A DNA stretch of 64,000 nt from positions 1,178,001-1,242,000 of the forward strand of contig NC_052489.1 in the NCBI RefSeq assembly GCF_009730915.1, in the 5' to 3' direction. The notes below the pieces were generated by a model, which saw only the letters and a program-made list of their open reading frames with translations, made no database searches and was not told the origin of the DNA. Below, piece by piece: positions 1-10,624 of the stretch (position 1 is its first letter; each line of letters opens with the position of its first letter). The position numbers and the translations under genes were made by a program. Source of the DNA: Dioscorea cayenensis subsp. rotundata (lineage: Eukaryota; Streptophyta; Magnoliopsida; Dioscoreales; Dioscoreaceae).

Positions 1-170
1 AGCTGTGATTTTTATAGGTTTAAGAATTCCCCACATTCTCCTTAAAACCCTTGTTCTCCTTGAGTGATCTTGGATGATTAAAATTGCATATTACTTGTCT
101 CCTGTGCTTCCTTTCATTTCTTACACTTTTATCCCTTTTGGAAGTAATGTCTGTGGTTCAATCTGTGCAG

Positions 171-3100
171 GTTCAGCTATTGGTTTTCGTCTCGACAGTC
201 TTCTGAAACTTACTGATACCCGTGCCACTAATAATAAAATGACACTCATGCATTACTTGTGTAAGGTACAATAGTTGTCTCTGCTTTTCATAGTTGATAC
301 TTGTCTTAATATAATGTCACCAGCTTGTTACTTTCACAAGGTTAAAGAAAGCTGCTTGCCTTCTGTATCTAAATTCTTCTTTATATGTATCCCTAATCAA
401 AAGTACTTGTGTTGCTGTATTATTTAAAAGAAAAAATCACTAGAGATTGAGAGAGGATAGAACTGACAGAATCTTCATATATATTTTTTAAATCCAAAAT
501 TGTAAAAAATAGGAAAATAAATATTCCCATTGCAGATCGGCTTCCATTTTTTTAATTCCTGAATTTAATGATTTCATAATTATATTACCTCATATTTCTC
601 TGTCATGCTAACTCATGTCTGTAGACTTTGTGGTTTGGACCTACTTGAGGTTTTATCTTTCTATAATTAATAAGCATAACAGGAACTAATCTGATTTAGA
701 TGTATTTTCAGCATTTTTTGTTTCTTCATTTTATGCCAACATCAGTGTTTTAATACACTGTCTTGAAAACCAGGTTCTTGCCTCAAGATCCTCACATCTC
801 CTGGACTTTCATGAAGATCTTCCTAGCCTGGAAATTGCATCGAAGGTTATATCGTATAACATATATTGCTATCGCTCTTGCAAGATTCATTATTTTTTTA
901 CCTGAAGGCTGTGTGACGCAGATTCAATTGAAGTCCTTGGCTGAAGAAATGCAAGCTATTGTCAAAGGTCTAGAAAAGGTTGAACTAGAACTGACGGCAT
1001 CAGAAAGTGATGGCCCAGTATCAGAAGTATTTCGCAAGGTATGGCCAAGTATTGCAGTTCAGCATCCCTCTTATCTGTAATTTTACCACTTTATATGAAT
1101 TTAATCTTGTTTAGTTGTCTATATTGCACAATAATTGCATCTGTATTGATTATAGGATGAATTTCATGTTGTTCCTCTTCTTTGATGCTTGCTGTGTCTT
1201 CCATTACTAATTGTGCAGTGGTTGCACATCTTACTAGATTTGTGATTATACAATGCGACTCTTAGTGACTAATATATAAAGAAAATAATAAATGTGTTGC
1301 CCATGGCAACAGCGCATAAAATAAACCCTTATAACTTAACGACTGTCTTGGATTCCACTTGTCCAAGCAACTGGTTAATATTGTTCAAATTGCCCAGTAA
1401 GGAGCCGTCCATCACTAGAATTTGAAGACATTATTCAAACTTTTGCTGAAAGAACAAATTGGCACAAACTAGAACTACTACAGTGAAAGAACCCATAAAA
1501 GACTACACTAGTAGCAAGTTAACAATAGCTTATGTGATATATATATATATATATCTCAAAATTCCCATCCATATTAAGGTGAGGCTACAATATGCATATG
1601 CAAGTTACTGGAGACATGTTAGGACATGAAATAACAGAATTGCAGGCCAACACCCCATATTGAAGTAGGTATGATCTAAATCAAGGTATTAGTTAAGGTC
1701 AAGGAGCTATTGCTCTCAAGCTTGTTTGCTGTGGGGGCATCTCAGGTCTTCATTCCACATTTGCCCGCTTTACCTGTGGACTGCAGTATTGAAATGGTTT
1801 ATTATCTTTTTTAATCGCGGTGATCAGTTTCGCCATTTGTGGAATGATTTGCTTGTTGCTAATTGTTGCCTTCTTCGTATTGTTTCCCTTTTGTTGTTTT
1901 ACATTTGTTATTTGACCATCAAACTCTTTTGTGTCTCTTCTAGACCTTGAAGGAGTTCATTGCAGTAGCTACCGCTGATGTTCGGACTTTATCATCCCTG
2001 TATGCATCAGTGGTATGGTGCCTCACTTTCTGTTGACGTGTAAAAATAATTTAACTTACCAACTAAATCTGAATATGATAATCTGTTCTAATTTATTTGA
2101 TGGATGTTAACAGGGCAGGAATGCAGATGCACTAGCCCAGTATTTTGGCGAAGATCCAGCTCGATGTCCATTTGAACAAGGTAAGCTTTTTGCTATGTTC
2201 TTGCTAATATTGATATATGATCATTCACTTCATAGAGTTAAATAATTATCAAGATCTTCTACAACAACACTTCTTGTTGTTGAACTGTAGCCTTTTGTTT
2301 GATATTCCAAATTGATAAAAATTAGGGTAGAGGATTTAAAGGTCTCTGCCAAGTTTCGGACACCCCTTTCAGGTCCCTACAAAGTTTCCCATAATAAATT
2401 CCTAATTCTAAAACAAAATATGATATTCTTCCCTGGCTTCCTGAATTTATTCTCCCTACCCGGCTTTGGCAAGCTCACCTAGGCAGCAGACTCGCTTCAA
2501 TTCCGGGAGCCCACTTGGCCCCAAGCTCGCTTCTCCGGTGAGCTCACTGTGGCTGGGCAGGCTTACCTTGACCTTGGGAGCCTTCTTCGCCCTGAGCTTA
2601 CTCCTTTGGATAGCTTGCATGGATCGGGCAGGCTTGCCTTGACCCCATTAACCCCCTCATTCGGGCTAGGTGACCTTGCATGAGCCAAGGAGGCTCACCC
2701 TGATCTTAAGAGCCTGCTCAACCCTAAGCCCAAGTTGGGCAAACTCACCGGGGCTAAGCGGGCTCGGCCCAACCTTGGGAACTTGTTTTGTCCCAAGCTT
2801 GGGTTGGGCTATCTCGTTGGGGCCGGGGTGAGCCCGCATGTCCCTGCTGAGCTCTCCCGACCTCTTTGCGTGCTTGCACATAGCTCCTGATGATGGGGGT
2901 GAGTTCACTAGGTCTTGCCAGGAGGTAGGCTGGGGCATGGGCGAGCGCTAGTGAAGGAATGGAGAAGAGGGGTAGGGGAAGAAGTGTAATTTTTTCAAAA
3001 AAATAATTCATTTTTAAAAGATTAAATTATCAGGGCCTTAAAATTTAGTTTACTTTTCAAAGGGTTTGATTTTCATGTAATTTTGAGAGAGCCTTAGAGG

Positions 3101-4544
3101 TCCTTTTTTTTAATAAAAATTTCCATCTTTCTGGCCATGTAACTAATCTTTTTTTCTCTTATCACAGTGATAATATTTAATTTCAAAATCTAGAATTGCA
3201 ATCTATACTGCCTGAGAATCACCATTGACAAAACATGTGCAGAAATGCTCTTGGAAGGCCAAAGATTATTTAATATGATATGGTGAATATAGATTGAGAT
3301 GGTATGAGAATTGATTAAGATGCCCTCGGAAGTCCAAATAAGTTAAGAAAGAATCGATTAAAATGGTATGGATATGCCTTTAGACAACCTGTAAATGCCC
3401 CATAAGAAACTTGGAATGATTTAAGTCGAAAGTCATTGAAGAGGGGGAGGTTTACATAATGATATGCATGAGCTTGGTTTATCTAGTTTTTATCTCTTGA
3501 GCAACGTGTAAGGAAGGATTCATGTAGCTGGCCTCAAATAGTTGGGGAACTAATGGCTTGTTGTTGTTGTTGTTGTTGTGTTGTATGGTGAATGTGGATT
3601 TGTCAAAACACATTCAAGTTATAGGGCTTATCCAAGAAATTTCGAAATAGCACATCCCATATTTGGTTTTTTCATCAGAAAATTGGTTACTTAGTGTATA
3701 AAAGATGTTAATTGCCGTAAGATGACAATGCGGCTCTCTAAAGATAAAATACCATTTAGAAAGCACCCATCAATTTGTTCAGAGGAAAAAGCATGTTAGT
3801 CCTATACTCTGAGTTTCAATATGTACTAGAAAAACTCTTAAATTTTGCTTCTAATCTGACATTTTGTTTCCAATTAAAATCCCATGAAATCAAGCTCTCT
3901 CATTTAGCCATTTTCCGCGAAAATTCTGCCTGCCTGGTTATTTGAACTCATGTCATTTAGAATAACTGGGGTGCCCATCATAGGATTTATGATCTTGTTG
4001 CGGTGGGTTTTTGCCTCCATGCAAGGCAATTATGAAAAGAGGCAGTTTTCTTCTCTTAGGGATTGTATGATTTATCTGTCATGAAATATCACAGGTAAAT
4101 AAGTTGTGTGCATTGATACAATTAAATGTGGCTCCTTTTACAGTAGAAAAGCATATTCAGTAATTTTTGTCAAATTATTATCATCATTGCTCGATGTAAA
4201 AATTGCTTTCCTACATAATTGAAAAATGCAGTTATCTCCACACTGCTGAACTTCGTGCGGATGTTCCGGCGGGCACACGACGAAAACTGCAAGCAGATTG
4301 AACTGGAGAGAAAGAAGGCCCAGAAAGAAGCTGAAATGGAGAAGTCAAAATCTGGAATCCATACTCATAGAAGAGTCAGTTTCTGAGTTAGTTTATTTTC
4401 ATTCGTAGCCCAAAATTTTGTATATATTTTTACCTCAATTCATTCCCCCTTCAGGACTCTAGCTCAACTGATGCAGGCGAATCACTGAAAGGCCAATTGG
4501 AGAGGGCAAAATCTTCGAAGAGGCAAAAAACCGATATTAGATGA
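171..4544 (+). CDS. Class II formin, C-terminal half of FH2 domain (5' end outside window)
   Basis: Formins nucleate and elongate actin filaments through the FH2 domain. I place exons at 171-265, 774-845, 922-1038, 1944-2012, 2114-2180, 4232-4374 and 4455-4544; all junctions are GT/AG and the phases join without error. The spliced product carries late FH2 signatures, for example NNKMTLMHYLCK, QLKSLAEEMQAIVKGLEK, ASESDGPVSEVFRKTLKEF and YFGEDPARCPFEQ. A charged Lys/Glu-rich tail follows and ends at a TGA at 4542-4544. These signatures resemble plant class II formins of the FH13/FH20 type; the isoform cannot be named because the N-terminal part (PTEN-like, FH1) lies upstream. If the donor at 4375 is not used, the frame reads three more codons into a stop, giving a shorter tail. 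Intron 2181-4231 is unusually long and holds repeat insertions. Confidence 0.93.
2440..2960. repeat. GC-rich degenerate repeat inside formin intron
   Basis: A block of about 500 bp is far richer in G and C than its intron. It repeats short phrases such as GGCTTGCCTTGACC, GGCTTACCTTGACC, GGCTCACCCTGATC and GGGAGCC. The flanks (about 2340-2400 and 3060-3120) share an imperfect inverted motif around AAGGTCTCT / AGAGAGCCTTAGAGG. Open frames on the minus strand here look like by-products of the composition. Probably an inserted element, family not recognised. Confidence 0.5.
3300..3582 (+). mobile_element. Truncated non-LTR retroelement (LINE/SINE) 3' end with (TTG)n tail
   Basis: A segment ending in GTAGCTGGCCTCAAATAG...GGGAACTAATGGCTTG followed by a (TTG)n run at 3558-3578 resembles the 3' ends of plant RTE-type LINEs and Au-like SINEs, which terminate in TTG repeats. 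The left border is uncertain. It lies in the sense direction within the long formin intron. Confidence 0.5.
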
Positions 4545-5045
4545 TCATTAACTTGCACTAACCTCAGGAAATATATCTGAATTCCAGAGTCTGTCACCAG
4601 TTGATGACCGAATGCAAGTCGGAGATGACCACCGCTGCAAATCCGGCATCCTTGTACATAAGCTCGCCTCAATCGTAAGTTCACTTATGATATAAGTCGA
4701 AAGTGTTTACATTCTCTATGTGTTGTTAATCTAAGTTCTTAAATCAATCTTTGCAGGCATTTTTCAGTCTAACTAGTTGAAGTCACCTGGCAAACACAAC
4801 GCAACGCCCAGATTTTTGTATACTTGTATAGAGTTAACCCCCTGCTGATCTATTCTTTCTGTAAAACTAATCCCTTTTTAATCAATTATTTTTTCCCATT
4901 TCTTTTTCACTACAGTGTTCAATCTGAGCAGTGGTCTAGAAAAATTGTATATTTTGTATTTATATTAAGTAATGAAATAATAACTCATAAGAATCATATT
5001 TCGCTGCTTTCCTTTGTATTTTGGCTTTCTATTTCTTATTATAAA
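4545..5045 (+). other. Formin 3' UTR with a likely UTR intron
   Basis: Downstream of the formin stop, a GTAAGT donor at about 4675 and a TTTGCAG acceptor ending at about 4756 suggest an intron inside the 3' UTR. The sequence then becomes AT-rich with candidate poly(A) signals before about 5050. Inferred from splice consensus only. Confidence 0.45.
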
Positions 5046-5916
5046 TAAAAAAAAGGAGCCAATTATTATGGTATTTCCCTTGATTTGATTTGTTGGTAAA
5101 ATTTAAAATTTTGAGATGATACTAGTACCTTTAAATTTGGGAGACTCATCAGTAGAACAAGATTGATTGGAAATCATTGACCTTTTTGTGACAATGTATG
5201 TACTTCTGCTAGAGCTGAAAGAACCACACCGAACAATATGATTCTTTAATATAAATAAGAAAACAACTACCAACCAAAACATCTTTTCTCCGGATTTTTA
5301 ACTACTGTAGTAATAAAAGAATACACTTGCGTTTGATATGACAATTCCTGCCAATCTGTGAGATGAAGTGAAATACAAAGAAAGGCATTTGTGATGGATT
5401 CCATCCTGTCAAAGTACTTTGAATAAAGACACCCAACAATAAAAGTTGTACAATTTTAGCATAGACATTAGACAATCATGCACCTATACAAAGAGAGAAA
5501 GTTGACACCTTGATTGAAACAACCCATATCAGAAATAATAATTATAGTAATAAAAAAATAAGAGAATCCAAAAAAGTACAATAAATCCTGTTGTTCTGAC
5601 AGTTGTGTCAAAACATAAATCTGACAACATAATGAAAGGACATTCATATGCCTTCCTGACAAAGTTAGGCAAACAGACAACTTCACAGCTTCTTGAGCTT
5701 CAAATTTCAATTCTAAGAAATTGATTGCTTAAAACTTTTAAACCAACCAGGACAAAGATATTAAGGTACACAAACGCGCATCTCAATATACAAATGGCAT
5801 GTCAAACGCTGAGGTAATGACTTCTGTGTAAAAGCACACCAACCATGATTCATAGCATACTGCAAAAGTGGAGACTTCACTCATCCTCCATTTGCATGAA
5901 TAGATATTTACAAACA
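5046..5916. other. Convergent 3' intergenic and UTR region
   Basis: Lies between the formin and UXT-like stop codons and should hold both 3' UTRs. No other coding frame with recognisable similarity. Confidence 0.4.
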
Positions 5917-8193
5917 TTACTCTGTTGGCAGTTGTAGCAACTCTCGGATGCCTTCCAATACCTGAAGAATTTTTCTTTTAAGAAATCAAACTGATCTAAT
6001 AAATAGAGGACAACCAGTACTTAAAATAAAACTGGAGTAAATGCAAACAAACAATGATGAAGAAAATATATGGAATGGATGCCAAGGGAAAAGGATTTTG
6101 TTTATCATGTTTTCCTACTTCATTGTAGGTATGTCTATTGACTTGAGAGGTTCATCAGTCATCTTCTTATGGTGAAAAATTGAGAGTTGAGAATCACACA
6201 AGACAGAACTAGATTTTGTTAAGGCAGGCAATCGTCCTAGAAAGCATCATACCTTGATATCTAAATTTTTCTTGTGTTTGGCGCATGTACAAACATTGTT
6301 CACAAGTCATTGCTAAAAGAAACGGATACAATATATCTTGTGGTTTTATTAGAGAGTTATTTGTAATAAGGTTTCACCTTTGTCTACAAAAAAGAATCAC
6401 TTAGGTTTATGCATTGTGCATCTTAACTTTTAAAAGCAACTAGTTTCCTTTCTTTGATAATTGAAATTGCCGAAGAGATCAAGGCTGTATCATCAGCATG
6501 CATTGATGGATTCAGATACAGTATGAGTTGTCAGGTGATATAATTTCATGCAATCAAACAGCGAGATCCATGTCCAAATATCAGTGCAAAATTGAGTTTC
6601 AGACTGCAAATTGGGTAACCACTACAGAACAGGGTACCCTAGCATCTCTAATTTGGTAGCTGACACATTGGAAAATGTGTCACTGTTGCAAGTGAAAAAT
6701 GAAACAACAATATACATATATGGTACTCAAACAAATAATCTCATATTTCTTACCAACTTTATTTGGGCTTTGATGTTTGCAATTAGATGCGTGTACTCCT
6801 CTACTTGTCTGCCAGAGTACAAGAACATATCATCTCAATATACTACAATAAAAAACATTTGTCATTTACAAAATTAAATCAAAACTTGATCCAATCAACT
6901 AGCTAAAACATAACAAATTTAATACTAAGAGATGTTCCACATCTCCTTCTAATGATGTAAGGTGGATAGTCAATGTGATTGCATATGTGCTCTATTAAAT
7001 TATTAATAACCATCAAGAGATAAGATGTGCCACTAATAATGAACTTCATCATATGAAGTGGTAAGTTTTGAAAAATCAACATGCATGATCATAGTTAATA
7101 GTTGGCGATAATGAAATTGGACCTATATCAGAACAAGGACTTCCTAAACACCATTTCCCCCATAACTAGAACTAACTTCTAAATATTACTTCTATGATTC
7201 AATATATCCATGCCAGTCAAGCATCAAATTCACAACAAAGCACCACCAGACATACATTCATGCCCTAGCTAGGGTCAATGGAATGGTGAAATAACGCCTT
7301 TCTATGAATATGAATAGCATAGCAGAACTAAATAGAACAAAATTTCATACTGCACTGGTACAACAACCCGAGATAAAAGTATCCCTTTTATTAACATCCT
7401 ATCTGTCTATGTCATATAACATTCATTTGATTCATCAATCATACAAATCTTTATCATCTTCATAAACTATTATAAAGAGTTTCAAAAAATAAATAAATAA
7501 ATAAATATCAACGAATTGAAAAGAAGAGAACAAGAACCTTGTCAATCTGGCTTCCCTGACTGATATGAAATCCAGTGCTTCTGACCAAGTAAATTCTACA
7601 TGAAAGCCCAAACCAATATCAACAAATACACGTCTTGTATCAGGCCTGCACAAGAACACAAAGAGAAAGACAACATAAAGATTGAAACTTTAGGGAAAAA
7701 ACCAAACTTTTCTTTCCACAAATAATAAAGAAAGCATGAAATCCCTACACATCCGCCTGCACATAAACTTCAGAGCCAAGATTGACTCTTGTCCGGAGCG
7801 ACGTCGCTCCAGACTTCTCCAAAACCTGAATGTTCCTCTTCAAATCCGAGCTGAAAACATTGATGTTAAGACAAACTTCAAACTTCCTCTAAGAAACAAA
7901 ATCACAAACACATTGCGTGCAAACCGAGACAGAGATTAACAAAAAACAAAAAAAGGATACAAAATCTTCTGCTGTTCGAACACCTTGTCCCTGCCCACAA
8001 TAACAGCAAATTATATAATCCAAAAGAAGGAAAAGAAACAAGGATATGAATAAGAAGATGACGACGATGAGGATGCGGATGAGAAATAGAACCGTTGAGC
8101 AATGGCGTTGACGAGGTCGGGCTTCAGCCTTCCTTCGACGAAGTCCTCGAATTTCTGAACCTTTTGCCGCCGGAGCTCCGAGCTCTCCGCCAT
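5917..8193 (-). CDS. UXT: UXT-like prefoldin-family protein
   Basis: UXT is a small alpha-type prefoldin-like coiled-coil protein that acts in prefoldin-like chaperone complexes and transcriptional regulation in animals; the plant role is less defined. Six exons on the minus strand join in phase: 8193-8093, 7990-7961, 7850-7749, 7645-7538, 6808-6754 and 5961-5917, encoding 146 residues. The product starts MAESSELRRQKVQKFEDFVE and contains the family core GLGFHVEFTWSEAL (exon 4) between two helical, charged arms, ending VLEGIRELLQLPTE. An upstream in-frame Met at 8259 would add 22 residues; I chose 8193 because the conserved region begins there. The length matches plant UXT homologues. The gene converges on the formin gene. 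Confidence 0.92.
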
Positions 8194-8259
8194 TGCCGCC
8201 TTCTCCCTCTCTCTAGGGTTTGGAGGGTTTGGACTTTGGGGGGAGTGGTATAATTGCAT

Positions 8260-10560
8260 AAAAGCCCTTCAATCATTTGAAAATCAAAATTAGTATATAT
8301 AACCTTACAAAAGTTCATATTTGTATTTTAATGTATATATATTCATATAAACCATATATATATACACACCGCACAGAAATCAACTCTTTTTTTTTTTAAA
8401 TAAAAAGAAAAAAAATCATGTTTATCATAATTTTTTTGGGGAAAAAAATTAGATGATGATAAAAATTAGAAAATTATATTTGAACAATTTTTACCACAGA
8501 AGTATATATTAAAAATATTAGTGTATGTTGCGCATTTTTATATACGTATGATTTATTTTTATGGTTCATATTCGTCTATGTTTCACCAATATAGACATCA
8601 AGTTGATCATGGGCTTGGGCTTTTGATGTGCAGGCCCATGATGAATATATTTCATTAAAAATAATAAACACAGCTTTAATGTGGCATATGACTTCATTTA
8701 TTATAAGAAATAATTAAAAGAAATTATTTTAAAAAGTCCAAACTATACATGATTACTACTTTAACATCTACATATCAAAATTAACACGTAGACAGGTGAA
8801 TTTTCCCTGTAAAAAAATTTTAATGTAAAATATTATAATTTTTTTATATAATCTAAACTAAACCATGTCTGATCAGTACAATTAATATTTTGAGAAACAA
8901 ACAAAAAAAAGAAAAACCAACACCACAAAAAAATATCAAGGGTAGTATAGTAAAAAAACAAGACTTTGGCAGTAAACAACATGTCCTTCTATGCTCCTTT
9001 CCTTTCTGCAACTTCCATTCATTCACTCACCAGAAAAATATAAATAAATAAATAAATAATAATAAAAGTTAGCAAAAAGTGTGTGTTAAAGTTGGCCATT
9101 TGCATGGTTTAAAAAGAGCTGGACAAATGTACCCCTAAAATGGGCAGGCATATATATATATATATATATAAATGCTGATGATATGCATGCATGCAGCAGC
9201 AGATAAAATAGTACAACATAAATATTCCCCATGTTTAGTACTATTACCAACACCCCTCCATTTCCCTTTGCCTTTGCCTCTCTACATTTACATTTGCATG
9301 CATGCGTCATTAAATAACACCACTGGTTCACTGCAAAATGGATACATTATATATATATATATATATATATATTTTAAGTGTATCTCATAACAGTGCAGTA
9401 CTGCTGCATTTGTGAGTGGTCTATTTCTTTGCAGAGTGAGTTTGTTTTCTGTATATATATATATAGATATTATATATTATATTTTATGTATGATGTGTTT
9501 TTTAGGATTGGTGGGAACAGTACATACATGCTGCCACCTTCATCATGCATGCCACTTTATAATAATAATAATAATAATAATAATATATTAGTAGTTTTTT
9601 TAATGAAAATACATAAAATTTTATAATTAATTTCTTATTAATAAGGTTTTCTTGTCACGGGAATGAGAAGTGGGAAACGTTTCCCAAAAGCTGGGTTCCC
9701 TTTTTGTTGGTGGGAAACGTGTGTAGTACTATAGAGAGTGACGTTTCCATTGCATTAAATACAACGTTACGTGAACTCATGAACAAAACCATAAAATATA
9801 ATAATAATAATAAAAACAAATGCTCAATTCTCAAGAGAAGTATATGCTTTTTAGTTTTTTTAGAGAGAGAGAGAGTTTGTTTTTCTCTCAAGATTCTTGA
9901 AAGCAAACAGATAAAATAAATTGTTGAGTTTAGAGATGCAAAAATGAAACAAAGAAAAGGAAATAAAAATGGCAGGACAAATTGGTGCATTGGGAACAGA
10001 AATTTATATGCATCTCAAGTTATATATATATATATATATATACACTTCATTTGTGAACCAAAATGTTTCCCAAAAAAATAAAGAGGTTTTAATATGAGTA
10101 TGTTGTTTTCTGGGAGGAATCTTATCAGTGCATGCATTGCAAGATGTGCCAAAAGATGTAAAGATATCAAAACAAGTTCTTGTTGACACAGTGTTCAGGT
10201 TGTCATTGAGTTTTCTGCTTTTTTTTATTTTCTGCATTTCATGATGAATTGTAAGTAATGCAGTGGAAACCCAGACACAAAAGTTATCAATGAAGTTGAA
10301 CATTATGCACAGGATTCATTTTTCCTTGCACTTTCCTCAGCATTGCATGATGAATTTCAACATTAATGCAGTAAAACAAACATACAGATATCAATGAAGT
10401 TGAACATTCAATGTAATATATATATATATATATATATAAAAGCTTCAATTTTCCTGCATACATGATGAATTGTAACAAATGCAGTAAAACAAACATAATG
10501 ATATCAATGAAGTTGAACATTCAATGTATTAAGCTTTCATTTTCCTGCACACCTTCTCCG
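8260..10560. other. AT-rich intergenic region with microsatellites
   Basis: No gene recognised. It holds (TA)n tracts at about 9151-9170, 9347-9372, 10021-10041 and 10418-10438, an (AAT)n run near 9560-9585, TGCATGCATGCA-type palindromes near 9183 and 9297, and the tandem repeat described separately at 10240-10540. Open frames here are low complexity. Confidence 0.6.
10238..10545. repeat. Tandem repeat, about three units of 100-120 bp
   Basis: Three successive units share the order CATGATGAATT...AATGCAGT...ATCAATGAAGTTGAACATT. The shared phrases start near 10240, 10346 and 10462. A (TA)n tract of about 20 bp sits in the second unit and accounts for its extra length. It lies just downstream of the AGO7 stop. 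Confidence 0.75.
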
Positions 10561-10624
10561 ACACAAGAACTAAAGCTTCTGAGAGATATATATATATATA
10601 TATACCTTGATCATCAGAGTAGAT

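Noticed and set aside
763-1080. 105-codon frame crossing two formin exons
   Set aside because: The reading frame includes intron sequence; only 774-845 and 922-1038 are conserved formin exons.
2666-3011. Two overlapping minus-strand frames in the formin intron
   Set aside because: They follow from the GC-rich repeat composition; no conserved domain.
9151-10603. CRISPR-like array from spaced repeats
   Set aside because: The repeats are TA microsatellites and a 100 bp tandem repeat in a plant nuclear genome; no spacer-repeat regularity.
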